Shown here piece after piece: positions 1 to 10,278 of a DNA stretch of 64,000 nt. The notes beneath the pieces were generated by a model, which worked only from the letters and a program-made list of their open reading frames with translations, had not been told where the DNA came from and made no database searches. The stretch lies in assembly GCF_007988865.1 (NCBI RefSeq), contig NZ_BJUY01000004.1, positions 59,375 through 123,374 of the forward strand, given 5' to 3'. The stretch's first letter is position 1; every line of letters starts with the position of its first letter. A program made the position numbers and the translations under genes. Origin of the DNA: Alkalibacterium kapii (GTDB lineage Bacteria > Bacillota > Bacilli > Lactobacillales > Carnobacteriaceae_A).

Positions 1-227
1 AGGCTGTATAGCATCATAGAACCGTGCCCTGCGCTTAATACAAAACGGTCGCGGTTGAACCATTGTGAATTTTTCGGGTTGACATTTAAGTGACGCGTCC
101 ACAGTGTGTACGCCATTGGTGCAGCTCCCATAGGTAGACCCGGATGGCCTGAATTAGCTTTTTGCACGCCATCGATACTTAGTGTGCGAATCGTATCGAC
201 TGCCATTTGATCAGTTTTATCGAACAA
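1..227 (-). CDS. tkt: Transketolase, N-terminal part (cut by window edge)
   Basis: Translating the minus strand from a TTG codon at 227-225 gives the classical transketolase start: an [18 protein letters not shown] opening, then [20 protein letters not shown] and, near the edge, [19 protein letters not shown]. The SGHPG segment and the SAGHGS segment line the thiamine diphosphate site in this family. The enzyme moves two-carbon units in the non-oxidative pentose phosphate pathway. The two ATGs just upstream are in another frame and stop after six codons, so TTG is the start; an AAGGA Shine-Dalgarno lies about 10 nt before it. ynzC is directly upstream, as in Bacillus. Only about 75 residues are visible. 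Confidence 0.95.
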   Translation of the reverse strand, partial: MFDKTDQMAVDTIRTLSIDGVQKANSGHPGLPMGAAPMAYTLWTRHLNVNPKNSQWFNRDRFVLSAGHGSMMLYS

Positions 228-330
228 TGAACATCATTCCTTCCATTTTCTTTAATTAAAACTTTCTTTATCATTGTACTATCATTCTACTTTTGTTTCA
301 ATGTCAACACTGTAAGTTAATATGAGAGTG

Positions 331-573
331 CTATTTCCTGTCATGCAGTCCTTTGTTTTTTTGAATTTCTTTTACTTTGTCAGGTGTCACATCGTTTCCA
401 TCTGGGTCGACGATCTTCATCCCTTCGATCTGGCTCTTCATTCCGGATCGAAAAGCAGTAAGGTATTCTTCACGCAATTTTTTTTGTTCAAGTTTTTCCC
501 GATCAGACAAACCACTCGCCTTTTTTTTATTTGCCAGTTCATTTATTCGATCAAGCTTTTCTTTTTCAAGCAT
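331..573 (-). CDS. ynzC: DUF896/YnzC family small cytoplasmic protein
   Basis: This 80-residue charged protein begins MLEKEKLDRINELANKKK and ends in a lysine-rich tail. It matches the DUF896 (UPF0291, YnzC) family of small helical-hairpin proteins, whose molecular role is not settled. I start it at 573 rather than at an ATG 18 codons upstream, because AAGGGGG sits 5 nt before this ATG. It precedes tkt on the same strand and is divergent from lexA. In Bacillus subtilis the lexA-divergent unit is yneA-yneB-ynzC; here the division inhibitor yneA and resolvase yneB are absent and only ynzC remains. Confidence 0.88.
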   Translation of the reverse strand: MLEKEKLDRINELANKKKASGLSDREKLEQKKLREEYLTAFRSGMKSQIEGMKIVDPDGNDVTPDKVKEIQKNKGLHDRK

Positions 574-737
574 ATTATCCCCCTTACATTGGTTTAAATA
601 AGACAGTTTACATACACTATTCATCATACCATTTGTCAGAAATATAAGAAAGTTATATATTTCTTTTTTCGTAGTATTTTGACTAGCTAATATTGTTTAA
701 CAGTCAGACAGGAGTATGTTTATAGAAATCAGTTACT

Positions 738-751
738 CGAACATTCGTTTG
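738..751. promoter_or_regulatory. LexA (SOS) operator 1 upstream of lexA
   Basis: CGAACATTCGTTTG agrees with the Bacillus-type SOS box CGAACRNRYGTTYG at 13 of 14 positions. It overlaps the probable -35 element of lexA. This is the arrangement expected for lexA autorepression. Confidence 0.8.
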
Positions 752-777
752 ATTTACAGCAGTAATTGTGCTATACT
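749..777 (+). promoter_or_regulatory. lexA promoter
   Basis: TTGATT at 749-754 and TATACT at 772-777 are separated by 17 nt, a good sigma-A type promoter. One LexA box covers the -35 and a second lies just after the -10. Confidence 0.7.
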
Positions 778-789
778 TTACTAAAATAT

Positions 790-803
790 AGAACGGTTGT
801 TCC
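790..803. promoter_or_regulatory. LexA (SOS) operator 2 upstream of lexA
   Basis: The core GAACGGTTGTTC (791-802) has the GAAC-N4-GTTC form of the Firmicute SOS box. It lies downstream of the lexA -10 and about 35 nt before the start codon, where bound LexA would block transcription. Confidence 0.75.
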
Positions 804-836
804 ATTTAAATATTATATTATAGAGAGGGTTTTATC

Positions 837-1472
837 ATGACGACAAGAGGACGTAAAGGTGAGAAACAGCTGGAGATTTTAAATTATATTTACAAGCAGG
901 CTAAAAAGAAAGGCTATCCACCGACTGTTCGAGAAATTGGCGAAGCAACAGCACTCTCTTCAACTTCAACAGTCCATGGACATCTGGCCAGATTAGAAAA
1001 AAACGGTTATATATATCGCGATCCATCTAAACCGCGTGCTATAGAATTTACCCCTTTAGGCCTTGATAGACTGGGAATCAACCCTGACGAGGATAAGATT
1101 CCGCTCTTGGGAGTCGTCACAGCAGGAGAGCCCATCCTGGCTGTAGAAGAAGCGTCTGATTATTTCCCTGTACCCAATGATCTGGAAATAGAAAAAGGGA
1201 ATCTGTTTATGCTGACTATTCGTGGTAACAGTATGATCGATGCCGGTATTTTAGATGGTGATCAGATTATTGTCAGAAAGCAGGAATCGGCCAATAACGG
1301 TGATATCGTTATTGCTATGACTGACGAAGATGAGGCTACATGCAAACGTTTCTACAAAGAATCACATCGCATCAGGCTGCAACCGGAGAACGAAACAATG
1401 GATCCCATTATACTTAACAATGTAAAAATTTTAGGTAAAGTTGTCTCTTTATACAGAAGTCATATATTTTAA
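837..1472 (+). CDS. lexA: LexA, SOS-response transcriptional repressor
   Basis: This 211-residue protein has the full LexA architecture. An N-terminal winged helix (about 1-70, with [10 protein letters not shown] and STSTVHGHL) binds the SOS box. The cleavage site is Ala96-Gly97 in VVTAGEP. The C-terminal S24 protease-like domain carries Ser132 in RGNSM and Lys170 in ATCKRF as the dyad for RecA-stimulated self-cleavage. The gene has its own promoter with two SOS boxes, so it should be autoregulated. It is divergent from ynzC-tkt and is followed by a strong terminator. Length is normal and all key residues are present. Confidence 0.97.
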   Translation: MTTRGRKGEKQLEILNYIYKQAKKKGYPPTVREIGEATALSSTSTVHGHLARLEKNGYIYRDPSKPRAIEFTPLGLDRLGINPDEDKIPLLGVVTAGEPILAVEEASDYFPVPNDLEIEKGNLFMLTIRGNSMIDAGILDGDQIIVRKQESANNGDIVIAMTDEDEATCKRFYKESHRIRLQPENETMDPIILNNVKILGKVVSLYRSHIF

Positions 1473-1494
1473 CGGGTGACCTTAATCGAAAGAG

Positions 1495-1524
1495 AAGGGC
1501 TGAGACAAATGTCTCAGCCCTTTT
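1495..1524 (+). terminator. Rho-independent terminator of lexA
   Basis: An 11-bp perfect stem (GGGCTGAGACA / TGTCTCAGCCC, loop AA) is followed by TTTT. It sits right after lexA, facing the convergent apt gene. Confidence 0.9.
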
Positions 1525-1691
1525 GATGTGTTTTTAAGCGTCTGTCTAATTTCATGTTTCCATCTTTAATAGATGCCTCTAATTGATAAAGTTTTTTATT
1601 AGGTATGTTTTATCTTATTTGGATATACAATTTCTGTTCTTGCTTTCGTCAATGTCAGATTTTCTCGCTAACAAAGCCTGGAAATGTTCCA

Positions 1692-2204
1692 TTAATATTT
1701 CATCAGGGTAAATATATCATAACCTTTGATTTTATCTCTGCCTTTAAGCTCTTCGAGTTCAATAAAGAAAGCACAGCCAACGATGATCCCACCGAGTTTT
1801 TCAACTAACTCAATCGTTGCTGCAATAGTGCCTCCAGTTGCCAGCAAATCATCTGTAATGAGAACTTTTTGTCCGGGTGTGATCGAATCCTTATGCAATT
1901 GAAGGACGTCTGATCCATATTCTAAACCATAATTGACTTCGATTGTTTCTCGAGGGAGCTTTCCTTTTTTTCTACATGGTGAAAATCCTATTTTTAATTC
2001 ATAGGCAACCGGACACCCAACGATAAATCCTCTAGCTTCAGGTCCTACGATCACTTCAACGCCTTTGTCTTTAGCGTACTCTACGATCTTATCAGTAGCA
2101 GCTTTGTATGCTTCACCATCCGCCATAAGTGGCGAAATATCTCTAAATATAATACCTTTTTCTGGAAAATCAGGAACATCAGCAATATACTTCTTAAAAT
2201 CCAT
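1692..2204 (-). CDS. apt: Adenine phosphoribosyltransferase
   Basis: A 170-residue type I phosphoribosyltransferase that salvages adenine to AMP using PRPP. The start region [18 protein letters not shown] is typical, and the PRPP-binding loop is [14 protein letters not shown]. The start at 2204 follows GGAGG by 7 nt; an upstream in-frame ATG at 2237 would overlap the end of recJ and has no such site. The order recJ-apt is shared with Bacillus, but the relA gene that usually follows is not here. The base-binding segment reads [11 protein letters not shown], with a cysteine where valine is commoner; I do not expect this to abolish activity. Confidence 0.96.
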   Translation of the reverse strand: MDFKKYIADVPDFPEKGIIFRDISPLMADGEAYKAATDKIVEYAKDKGVEVIVGPEARGFIVGCPVAYELKIGFSPCRKKGKLPRETIEVNYGLEYGSDVLQLHKDSITPGQKVLITDDLLATGGTIAATIELVEKLGGIIVGCAFFIELEELKGRDKIKGYDIFTLMKY

Positions 2205-2217
2205 TTGTCTTCCTCCA

Positions 2218-4542
2218 TTACTTATATCGTTCATCATTATTTTTCAGATAAGCAAGCAACTCTTTAAAAGAACTGTATACAAGGATTTCTTCAGCTTCGA
2301 TTTGTTTCAGTCTCTTTTTATAGGTTAATGTATCTTCTAATCTTTTTTTTATAGGGTTTGATACTATACTTAACTTACCATCCTCCATTGTAACAAATTT
2401 ATTCTCTAAAAACACCATTAACATAAATTTTAAGCTGTCTTTATTTATATTTGTGTGCTTGACCATCTCTTTTGTATCTTTTGACAAGTCGATTTCCTGC
2501 TTTTTTATTAACCATTTATAGAGTAGCTGAAATTGCTGCTTTTTAGGCATGCCCTGCATATAATACTCTTTTGGTGAGTGAAAATAAAGCTGCAATGGAT
2601 GTAAGCGATAGTGCTGGTATACTGAAAGAAAATCATCGATATCTTCTGGTGTATCCACGAAGATAACCGCTCTATCAACCGGAATTTTCGCTAAGTTATT
2701 TTCATTATCGATAATCTGACACGTTGAGTTTTCATCAATCAATGGGAGGCATTTTTCTGCAATCTTTTTCTGAAAGAAAACAAAATGGGCATTCGTTTCT
2801 CTAAACATTTCTTTGTTTAATTTGCTTTTGCGCTGATCGATAACTACGGGGCCTGTTGTCTTATAATCGAGCGCCTGAAGCTGAACTTTTTTGTATCCAT
2901 TCCATTCATTTATGGAAATATAGCCTATAACATCGATTTCTGGCGAGGTTCGCATAACATCCATCCACTCCGAATGGTAAAAAGCAATCATGTCTAATTG
3001 TTTGTCATCATCATGTAGAGTCGCTTTAAAATGAGACTGGTCTGCACCGATTTTCTTGGAACTTTCCGGGTAGACTGAATCGATTCTAACCAGTGGTTTT
3101 TTATTATCCTGGCCGAACGGTTTCAGTAATTCTATTTCTTCGACCATTTGAATATCAATCTCGTCTATTTTTACAGATATTTCGACGTGATACACCTTTT
3201 CTTTTAACAGGTCCGCAGATAAAAGACTTGCTTTTTTATTGATTTCTTCCGTAAATTCCTCAAGATAACCCGGTTCTAAACTTAAACCACAAGCCATTTC
3301 ATGACCGCCAAAACTAAGCAGATCATCTCTGAAAGCATTTACACAATCATAAAGATCAAAGCCCTCGATACTCCGGCCCGATCCTTTAAGTTTATCTTCT
3401 GTTTCATCCATTGTCAGCACTATAACTGGTTTATGATATTTTTCAGTGACTTTACTTGCAACGATTCCTAAGACTCCCTCATGCCAGTTCTTATTGGCTA
3501 TGACGATCAAAGAGTGTTTTTTCTTTTCTTCCGCCATGACCAGAGCTTCTTCTGTAATGGATTCAACGATGGCTTTTCTTTCTTTATTTTTCGCCAAAAT
3601 CTCTTCGCTCAAATCAAAAGCTTTTTCTTCGTCAAAAGTCGTAAGTAGATCAACAACCATTGTGGCATCACCCAGTCTGCCTACAGCATTGATCGGCGGC
3701 GCCAGCTGAAAACCTACCGTTTCTTCGTCAATCGAATCAGGATGAATATTACTTGACTGCATTAAAGCAATAAGGCCCAGACGCTGTGTTGTTTTCAGTG
3801 ATTGGAGTCCATAATAAGCTATGACCCGGTTTTCACCAGTCAGCGATACTAAATCAGCAATTGTACCAATAGCAGCTAATTCCAGGAACTCTGAAGAGTT
3901 TTCATCAAGTAAGGCTTGTGCCACTTTCATGCTGACTCCTGCACCAGATAAATCTGGTGTCGTATAGAACTTCTCCGGGTGTCTTGGATGGATAATCCCA
4001 TATGCCTCGGGCAATTCAGCCGGACATTCATGATGATCGGTGATAATGACATCTATTCCCTTTGACATTGCATGAGCTACCGCATCATGTCCTGAAATCC
4101 CGTTATCTACAGTTATGATCAGAGTAGTTCCATTTTCAATCAATTGATCAAAAGCTTCTATGTTGGGTCCGTATCCCTCTTTGAATCGGTTAGGTATAAA
4201 GTAATCAACTTTTCCACCAAGCAGTTCAATTGCTTCGTATAATATTGCAGTACTTGTTACACCGTCCGCATCATAATCTCCGTAAACTGTTATTTTTTCT
4301 ACATTTAGGATTGCTTGTTTAATACGTTGGATTACTTTTTCCATGTCAAAAAATAAAAACGGATCGTCTATCGCATTTAGATCCGGCGAGACAAAACTTT
4401 CGACGTCTTCCTTAGTATTCAATCCTCTTTCCAGGCATAATTGAGCAAAAACCTCTGATTTCTCAAGCTCTGCTGCCAATTGAGTTTTTTTATTTTCATT
4501 TATTTGCTTGTCCTGTTTCCATAGCGTAGCTTTTGTTTGCAT
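2218..4542 (-). CDS. recJ: Single-stranded-DNA exonuclease RecJ
   Basis: A 774-residue DHH-family 5'-3' ssDNA exonuclease used in recombination and mismatch repair. Metal-binding motifs are visible: [13 protein letters not shown] (about 86-98), TVDNG (144-148) and TDHHE (168-172), followed by the DHHA1 region with [13 protein letters not shown]. The length above 750 fits the Firmicute form, which adds a C-terminal domain after the OB fold. AAGGAG lies 7 nt before the ATG. The 3' end is 13 nt from the start of apt, so the two are probably cotranscribed. Confidence 0.96.
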   Translation of the reverse strand: MQTKATLWKQDKQINENKKTQLAAELEKSEVFAQLCLERGLNTKEDVESFVSPDLNAIDDPFLFFDMEKVIQRIKQAILNVEKITVYGDYDADGVTSTAILYEAIELLGGKVDYFIPNRFKEGYGPNIEAFDQLIENGTTLIITVDNGISGHDAVAHAMSKGIDVIITDHHECPAELPEAYGIIHPRHPEKFYTTPDLSGAGVSMKVAQALLDENSSEFLELAAIGTIADLVSLTGENRVIAYYGLQSLKTTQRLGLIALMQSSNIHPDSIDEETVGFQLAPPINAVGRLGDATMVVDLLTTFDEEKAFDLSEEILAKNKERKAIVESITEEALVMAEEKKKHSLIVIANKNWHEGVLGIVASKVTEKYHKPVIVLTMDETEDKLKGSGRSIEGFDLYDCVNAFRDDLLSFGGHEMACGLSLEPGYLEEFTEEINKKASLLSADLLKEKVYHVEISVKIDEIDIQMVEEIELLKPFGQDNKKPLVRIDSVYPESSKKIGADQSHFKATLHDDDKQLDMIAFYHSEWMDVMRTSPEIDVIGYISINEWNGYKKVQLQALDYKTTGPVVIDQRKSKLNKEMFRETNAHFVFFQKKIAEKCLPLIDENSTCQIIDNENNLAKIPVDRAVIFVDTPEDIDDFLSVYQHYRLHPLQLYFHSPKEYYMQGMPKKQQFQLLYKWLIKKQEIDLSKDTKEMVKHTNINKDSLKFMLMVFLENKFVTMEDGKLSIVSNPIKKRLEDTLTYKKRLKQIEAEEILVYSSFKELLAYLKNNDERYK

Positions 4543-4582
4543 TCAGACACTCCTTATCTTACTCACAGGCTTTTATTATAAC

Positions 4583-4622
4583 AAAAAAGAGGACACAATA
4601 AAGAGTCTTCTCCATTGCATCC
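4583..4622 (-). terminator. Terminator between degV and recJ
   Basis: On the minus strand a GGATGCAAT / ATTGTGTCC stem (with two G-U pairs) encloses a 14-nt loop and is followed by a short T-rich tail. It separates degV from recJ. Confidence 0.6.
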
Positions 4623-4651
4623 TTTTTCTATTATTCATTTTTAAAGCTTTT

Positions 4652-5515
4652 TTAATCAAGTATCTGGATACCGATACCTATCAATCCAGGACCTGTGTGA
4701 ACACCTAGAGCCGGGCTGACCTGATCAAAGAAAAAACGTTCAAAATCAGGTAATTTCTTTTTCATTACTTCTTTGATTCCTTCAGATTCTTCCCGGGCTG
4801 ATTCGCCACCGTAAGCAATAGCTAAATTATATTTTTTCGAGTTTTCAGCAAATTCCTGTACCAGTTCAATCGTTTTTCTCACTGATTTAGATTTCCCTCT
4901 AACTTTGGCGACTGTATGATAGATCCCCTCATCATTACAAGTAATGATCGGTTTAAGGTTCATCAGACTCCCTACAACTGACTGTACCAGTCCGATCCTT
5001 CCGCCTTTCTGCAAGTATTCAAGTGTTGGGACATGGAAGAAAACCTTCGCCTTATCCACGCCTTTTTTGAGGTTGTTTTTGATAGCCTCCCATTCCACAC
5101 CGCTATTGGCTTGTTTAGCAGCTTCAACCACAGAAAAACCTGACCCGATACCAATATTTTTCGTATCTAAAACAAATATATCCAGGTCTTCGTATTGTTC
5201 AGCTACTACACGCACCATATTATTAGTTCCACTCAGTCCACTGGAAATAGTTACCGCGATAACTTTCTCATAACCTTCAGCTTTAATTTCATCAAACATC
5301 TTCTTGATCAGTTCTCCATCAGGTAAAGATGTTTTTGGTATTTCCTTTTTCATACGGTCATAGACTTCCTGAGCTGTAATTGTCTCCTTGTCGATGTATT
5401 CTCCATCACTGAAAATAATTTTCAAAGGTATAACTTTTACATCGTACTTTTCTTTGATTTCCTGTGGCACATCAGAACCTGAATCAGTTAAAACTGCAAT
5501 TTTATTTTCATTCAT
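4652..5515 (-). CDS. DegV family protein (fatty-acid-binding fold)
   Basis: A 287-residue DegV-family protein. It opens with IAVLTDSGSDVP and contains the conserved TSLPDG, TISSGLSGT, VFFHVPTLEYLQKGGRIG and LKPII segments, and ends HTGPGLIGIGIQ. Family members bind a fatty acid between two domains; some (FakB) present it to the kinase FakA, but no fakA is nearby, so that role is only possible. The start at 5515 has GGGGG 7 nt upstream, better than the in-frame ATG six codons earlier. It sits between lapA and recJ, where related bacteria often have the SDR gene directly next to recJ. Confidence 0.9.
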   Translation of the reverse strand: MNENKIAVLTDSGSDVPQEIKEKYDVKVIPLKIIFSDGEYIDKETITAQEVYDRMKKEIPKTSLPDGELIKKMFDEIKAEGYEKVIAVTISSGLSGTNNMVRVVAEQYEDLDIFVLDTKNIGIGSGFSVVEAAKQANSGVEWEAIKNNLKKGVDKAKVFFHVPTLEYLQKGGRIGLVQSVVGSLMNLKPIITCNDEGIYHTVAKVRGKSKSVRKTIELVQEFAENSKKYNLAIAYGGESAREESEGIKEVMKKKLPDFERFFFDQVSPALGVHTGPGLIGIGIQILD

Positions 5516-5562
5516 AACTTTTCCCCCTACCATAATTCAGACTCTTACTAGTTAGCATATTT

Positions 5563-5904
5563 CTAGCTGTTATTCAAGTCACTTTCATTATTGTCGATAT
5601 CTACTTGGTTTCCAGTTGAATCATCTGTCTGAGACGTGTAAAGAGATGAATTATTTTCAGAATCAGAATGTTCCACTGTGTTTTGGTGTTTGTGTTTTCG
5701 CTGATCTTTAAATGCCTTGTATGTTGACAGCAAAGTAGCAATTAAAGCTCCAAGTAATAAAGAAGCAAAGATCACGACGATAAGCGGCCATTCCACTTCA
5801 ACGAACCCAAAATTAACAGGCACAGGATCGACATTTAATACAGATAAAATAGCGATGATCAAGAACAATACGATCGCACCAACCATGCTCCACTGTCTTT
5901 TCAT
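5563..5904 (-). CDS. LapA-domain small membrane protein
   Basis: A 113-residue protein with two predicted membrane helices (about 8-26 and 38-60) flanking the short loop NVDPVPVNFGFVEVEWPL. This pattern is characteristic of the LapA/DUF1049 (YrvD-like) family. The remaining cytoplasmic tail is hydrophilic and rich in His, Asn, Ser and Asp. The family has been linked to lipopolysaccharide assembly in Gram-negatives; its role in Gram-positives is unclear. GGAGG precedes the ATG by 8 nt. Its stop lies about 50 nt before degV on the same strand. Confidence 0.85.
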   Translation of the reverse strand: MKRQWSMVGAIVLFLIIAILSVLNVDPVPVNFGFVEVEWPLIVVIFASLLLGALIATLLSTYKAFKDQRKHKHQNTVEHSDSENNSSLYTSQTDDSTGNQVDIDNNESDLNNS

Positions 5905-5980
5905 TCTATTCTCCTCCAGTATCTCGTTTTTATATAAAACAAGAATAACACATATTATTCATGTAGTGAATTGATATATA

Positions 5981-6772
5981 TTATTTCTTATCGAATACAT
6001 TTCTGACAAGAAAGTCTCCAACGGCTGGAAATAGCGTATAAAATCTAAAGGCTACTTCCATTATTCCTGGTATATTCACTTCTCTTTTATTTTTGCCGAT
6101 CACAGCTACGATTTTTCCAGCTACTTCCTCAGGTGTCAGGACAAATGATTTAACTTTTTCAAGGTAACTCCCATCTGGATCAAATGAATCAAAAAACGAC
6201 GTATCAACAGGACCAGGATTTACTGTGGTTACTTTGATATCATAATCCTTTAGTTCCAGTCGTAAAGCATTACTGAATCCAATGACCGCAAATTTTGATG
6301 AAGAATAAACAGCTGATTTAGGAGTTGCGATTTTCCCAGCGATCGACCCTACATTAATAATATGTCCGGTATTACGTTCAATCATATGTGCTGCTACCTT
6401 TTGAGTTATATGCATCATACCTAGAATATTCACTCTGAACATGTTTTCTGCTTCAGTGATGTCATAGTCAACAAATTCCTTGGTCAGACCATATCCAGCA
6501 TTATTTATCAGAACATCTATCTTACCAAGCTTTTTTAACAGAATAGAATAAACACGATCAACTTCATTTTTGTCTGCAACATCCAGTGGACAAACAATAG
6601 CGTTTGCCTCATATTTTATAATACAATTTTGTTTAACACGTTCGAGTTCTTCTTTTCGTCTGGCACTTAGTATCAGCAAAGCACCTTTTTCAGCTAGTTT
6701 GTAGGCGATCTCTTCGCCGATACCTGAGGAAGCGCCTGTGATCCAAACGATTTTATCTTTTATAGATTTCAT
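5981..6772 (-). CDS. Short-chain dehydrogenase/reductase (YqjQ-like)
   Basis: A 263-residue classical SDR: nucleotide-binding ITGASSGIGEE at the N-terminus, NNAGYG in the middle, and the catalytic Ser in NVGSIAG with YSSSK after it. The substrate cannot be read from sequence. The chosen ATG at 6772 follows the rnz stop by 1 nt and has AGGAG 7 nt upstream, inside the end of rnz, so translation is probably coupled. The obg-rnz-SDR order is common in Lactobacillales, with recJ following. Confidence 0.92.
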   Translation of the reverse strand: MKSIKDKIVWITGASSGIGEEIAYKLAEKGALLILSARRKEELERVKQNCIIKYEANAIVCPLDVADKNEVDRVYSILLKKLGKIDVLINNAGYGLTKEFVDYDITEAENMFRVNILGMMHITQKVAAHMIERNTGHIINVGSIAGKIATPKSAVYSSSKFAVIGFSNALRLELKDYDIKVTTVNPGPVDTSFFDSFDPDGSYLEKVKSFVLTPEEVAGKIVAVIGKNKREVNIPGIMEVAFRFYTLFPAVGDFLVRNVFDKK

Positions 6773-6773
6773 C

Positions 6774-7712
6774 TCATCTCTCCTCATTTTTTAATGGGAT
6801 TGAAACTTCAGTAAAATCATTCATGATAAAGGTGTTTTCAAAGAGTTGCCGTGCAGATTTTTCCATTTGCTTGCTGTCAGCGTAAAGGTATCTCGCACTG
6901 ATGTGTGTCAGTAAAAGTTTTTCTGCTCCAGCTTTTTTTGCTACCGTAGCAGCTTCAACATTCGTAGAATGATTGTACCGATAAGCCAGATCTTTGTCTT
7001 TATGCATAAAGGTGCTTTCGTGAACTAGAATATCTGAGTCTTCTGCAAGCTCTATACTTTTTTCGCTAAATTTCGTGTCACCCAAAATAGTGACGATCCG
7101 GCCTTTTTGCATTGGTCCAATAAAATCTCTTCCATCTATCTCCTGACCATCTTCCAATCTGATTGTTTCACCTTTTTTTAATTTGCCGTATAAAGGACCA
7201 AAAGGAACACCGAGCTGCTGCAGTTTATCTGCCATCAATTCCCCTTTGCGGTCTTTCTCGACGATTCGATAGCCGTAAGAAGGAATACCATGCTGCAGGC
7301 GTTTTGCTGTAACAAGAAACTGATCATCTTCAAAAATCATGCCATCTTCGTCTATTTCTACATAATGTATACCATATCGGAGATGTGACTGGGACAGTTT
7401 GAGTGACATCATCACATACTGCTTGATTCCTTTGGGACCGTAAATCGTTAAAGGCGTGTCTCCGCCCTGAAAAGCCCGGCTGCTTAAAAGACCGGGCAAG
7501 CCAAAGATATGATCACCATGCATATGAGTTAGGAAAATCTTTTCGATTTTACGTGGTTTAACAGTTGTATTTAAAATTTGCTGTTGAGTCGATTCACCGC
7601 AGTCAAACATCCACATACTGTTTCTTTCATCAAGCAGTTTCAGGACGATGCTCGATAAATTTCTATGTTTAGCAGGAACGCCCGACCCTGTCCCTAAAAA
7701 TAATAATTCCAT
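6774..7712 (-). CDS. rnz: Ribonuclease Z
   Basis: A 312-residue metallo-beta-lactamase-fold endonuclease that matures tRNA 3' ends, chiefly those lacking an encoded CCA. It has the [13 protein letters not shown] opening, the zinc motif THMHGDH (62-68), FDCGE, and later ILGDT and LTHISARY. Both tRNA genes in this window lack an encoded CCA, so they are natural substrates. The gene follows obg by about 20 nt and is nearly contiguous with the SDR. Confidence 0.96.
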   Translation of the reverse strand: MELLFLGTGSGVPAKHRNLSSIVLKLLDERNSMWMFDCGESTQQQILNTTVKPRKIEKIFLTHMHGDHIFGLPGLLSSRAFQGGDTPLTIYGPKGIKQYVMMSLKLSQSHLRYGIHYVEIDEDGMIFEDDQFLVTAKRLQHGIPSYGYRIVEKDRKGELMADKLQQLGVPFGPLYGKLKKGETIRLEDGQEIDGRDFIGPMQKGRIVTILGDTKFSEKSIELAEDSDILVHESTFMHKDKDLAYRYNHSTNVEAATVAKKAGAEKLLLTHISARYLYADSKQMEKSARQLFENTFIMNDFTEVSIPLKNEER

Positions 7713-7733
7713 AAAACATTCCTTTACTTTCTT

Positions 7734-9035
7734 TTATTCGACAAATTCAAATTCAAAATCATCAATTCTCACTGTGTCGCCATTTTGCGCCCCACGATCT
7801 CTGAGCGCCTGATCGATCCCCATTCCTCTAAGTTGTCTTGAAAAGCGCATAACAGATTCATCAAACTGAAAATTTGTCATCTTGTAAAGTTTCTGCACTT
7901 TATCTCCAGAGATTTCCCATGTGCCATCAGGATCGCGGGTAATAGTGTATTCTTTATTTTCCGGTACAAATTTGTAGAGTACTCTTTCCTCTTTTTCTGT
8001 TTCTTCTTCATACAATGGAAATTCGGGTGCTGTTTCCAGTAATTCAGCTGTTCGAGACATGACAGCATTTAATCCAGTTTGAGTCAAGGCTGAAACCTCA
8101 AAGATTTCGACGTCCTGTTCATTTGTTTCAAGGGCATCCTTGAACTTCTGGAGATTCTCTTTCGAGTCAGGCATATCCATTTTATTGGCAATGATCAGCT
8201 GCGGTCTTTCGCGCAGTTTCAAATCATATTCCTCCAGCTCCTGATTGATCGTATAGTAATCTTCAAGAGGATCTCTACCTTCGACACCACTCATATCAAT
8301 AACGTGCAGAAGGACCCTCGTTCTTTCGATATGGCGTAAAAACTCAATACCTAAACCGACACCTTGAGAAGCGCCTTCGATCAAACCTGGCATGTCCGCC
8401 AGTACAAAACTCCGGTCGTCTTCAGTTTTAACCATGCCAAGATTAGGCACTAGTGTTGTGAAGTGATAGGCCCCGATTTTCGGTCGAGCTGCAGAAACCA
8501 CGGATAATAAAGTTGACTTGCCAACCGAAGGGAAACCTATAAGTCCCACATCAGCTAATACTTTTAATTCCAGTTCGATTTCTTTTTCTTCACCTGGTTC
8601 ACCATTTTCAGCTATTTCCGGAGCAGGATTTTTAGGCGAAGCAAAACGGATGTTTCCTCTACCCCCGCGGCCACCCTTGGCTATTACCGCTTTCTGATTG
8701 TGTTCCGTTAAATCGGCATAAAGGGTTCCAGTCTCCGCATCCTTGACCACAGTCCCTGGTGGAACTTTTACAAAAAGATCTTTTGCTCCTCTGCCATGCA
8801 TGCCTTTTGACATACCGTTTTCTCCATGTTCAGCTTTGAAATGGCGATTATACCGAAAATCCATAAGCGTTCTTAGTCCTTCATCTACAATAAAAACGAC
8901 GTCGCCGCCTTCTCCACCGTCGCCTCCAGCTGGTCCGCCGTCAGGCACGTATTTTTCACGCCTGAAAGCCACCATGCCATCTCCGCCGTTTCCAGCTTTT
9001 ACATTTACTTTGACCTGATCCAAAAACATGGACAC
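7734..9035 (-). CDS. obg: Obg/CgtA GTPase
   Basis: A 433-residue ribosome-associated GTPase with the glycine-rich Obg fold (1-158), a G domain with GFPSVGKS (167-174), DMPG (214-217) and ANKMD, and a C-terminal OCT domain ([11 protein letters not shown] onward). It acts in 50S assembly and the stringent response. The start is GTG at 9035, reading MSMFLDQ, because AAGGGA lies about 6 nt before it; the ATG two codons later is further from that site. It heads the obg-rnz-SDR group. Confidence 0.97.
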   Translation of the reverse strand: MSMFLDQVKVNVKAGNGGDGMVAFRREKYVPDGGPAGGDGGEGGDVVFIVDEGLRTLMDFRYNRHFKAEHGENGMSKGMHGRGAKDLFVKVPPGTVVKDAETGTLYADLTEHNQKAVIAKGGRGGRGNIRFASPKNPAPEIAENGEPGEEKEIELELKVLADVGLIGFPSVGKSTLLSVVSAARPKIGAYHFTTLVPNLGMVKTEDDRSFVLADMPGLIEGASQGVGLGIEFLRHIERTRVLLHVIDMSGVEGRDPLEDYYTINQELEEYDLKLRERPQLIIANKMDMPDSKENLQKFKDALETNEQDVEIFEVSALTQTGLNAVMSRTAELLETAPEFPLYEEETEKEERVLYKFVPENKEYTITRDPDGTWEISGDKVQKLYKMTNFQFDESVMRFSRQLRGMGIDQALRDRGAQNGDTVRIDDFEFEFVE

Positions 9036-9120
9036 ATATATCCCTTCTTTCTATAAAACACTACTCTGTCGTCTATTTATTTTACACTAAATACCTTTAG
9101 ATATCTAATCAGATTGATAG

Positions 9121-9154
9121 TAAAAAAGAAGAGCCCGCATTAGACTCTTCTTAT
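9121..9154 (-). terminator. Terminator after the HemA-like gene
   Basis: On the minus strand AAGAAGAG pairs with CTCTTCTT across an 11-nt loop and is followed by TTTT. It overlaps the stop codon of the HemA-like gene and ends the engB transcript. Confidence 0.85.
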
Positions 9155-10278
9155 ACTTTAGAACTTTTTAGATTATTATAGCGGTACTTATTATTGAATG
9201 TTTTTTTCAAAGAGATTTTGTCTTTGTTTTCTTCATTTTCCAGATAAAAATCCTCCATAAAATCATTCACTTTATTAAGCACATACTCTTCATAATAAGC
9301 ACTGGCTGCTTTTAATTTTTCTGACGCATATTCTTTATCAGCATCATGAGGTATTTGTACATAATTCATTTCAGGATAATCCATGAAAAGTGTCTCATCC
9401 TGAGAACCGCACAAATCTATGATCAACTGCCTTTTTTTAGACGGTCTCATTTCAAGCACATCTTCCAGCAGTTCAAAGGACAACCACGCATTCTTTATAG
9501 ATGGACCGATGATGATGACATCAGACTTGGATAACCGATAAACAAGCTGATTCAAATCCGCAGTCTGAACTGTATTTATTTTTCTCGGTTTATTGACAAT
9601 TGACAGTCTTCTCTTAACACTCGCTATCATCTTTCTTGATTTCTCATTTTTTCCTAGAAAAGTGAGATATGTATCTGCTTTTCCGATAAGATACATGGAC
9701 ACTTGTTTTATGATCTGATGGTTTCCTATTATAAGAAAGTCCAGATCTTCTTTCAAAGAAAAATAATTCTTCATGGACTGTATGATTTCTGCCTCATTGC
9801 CGATCAAAATAGGATACAAAGATTTTTCATCATAAAGCGAAAGAGAAAAAGTCAAGGCACCCTCGAATAAACGCGTCAAGGTTTTACCCGACGTTTCAAA
9901 TAAATTCCCTTCATAAAGCGACTGTTCCAGCACACTTAAAGGAATCGCCTGCTCACTTATCATGCTCGTTAAGCGAAACAGATGGCTCACCACATCACCA
10001 TTGAATTTGCTGTAGGTCTCGAGAATAATATCTTCCAGACATCTTCCTGTATAAGCAGATAAATATCTTAACAAGTCACCATGTTTAAATGCTTTTTCGT
10101 CAATGTATAAATAATATTCATTTCTGCTTTCAGTACTGATCAATGCGACTTCAGAAACGCCTTTAAAAGAACTGATATCAGTTAAATGTCTTTCTCTCAT
10201 TGAATAGTCAAGACGATATTTATGAAGATCATCTGAAGCAACAGTATCCTGATTCATTCCATACATAATCAGTTTCAT
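9151..10278 (-). CDS. Glutamyl-tRNA reductase-like protein, probably catalytically dead
   Basis: This 375-residue protein aligns by eye along the length of HemA. It has the [12 protein letters not shown] opening, STESRNEYY (48-56) where HemA has STCNRTEIY, and SHLFRLTS (98-105) where HemA has the EHLFRV region. A Rossmann-like segment follows ([11 protein letters not shown], 180-190), then SDVIIIG, LIIDL and a helical tail. The catalytic cysteine is Glu50 and the NADPH glycine motif GAGKMG has become GNHQII, so I infer loss of reductase activity. The start overlaps the engB stop (ATGA), so the two are coupled. Bacillus has hemA in exactly this place, but no other hem gene follows here. A structural or regulatory role is possible but unknown. 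Confidence 0.75.
   Translation of the reverse strand: MKLIMYGMNQDTVASDDLHKYRLDYSMRERHLTDISSFKGVSEVALISTESRNEYYLYIDEKAFKHGDLLRYLSAYTGRCLEDIILETYSKFNGDVVSHLFRLTSMISEQAIPLSVLEQSLYEGNLFETSGKTLTRLFEGALTFSLSLYDEKSLYPILIGNEAEIIQSMKNYFSLKEDLDFLIIGNHQIIKQVSMYLIGKADTYLTFLGKNEKSRKMIASVKRRLSIVNKPRKINTVQTADLNQLVYRLSKSDVIIIGPSIKNAWLSFELLEDVLEMRPSKKRQLIIDLCGSQDETLFMDYPEMNYVQIPHDADKEYASEKLKAASAYYEEYVLNKVNDFMEDFYLENEENKDKISLKKTFNNKYRYNNLKSSKV

Noticed and set aside
228..240. ATG-ATG start for transketolase
   Set aside because: Both codons are out of frame with the conserved protein and run into a stop after a few codons; TTG at 227 is in frame.
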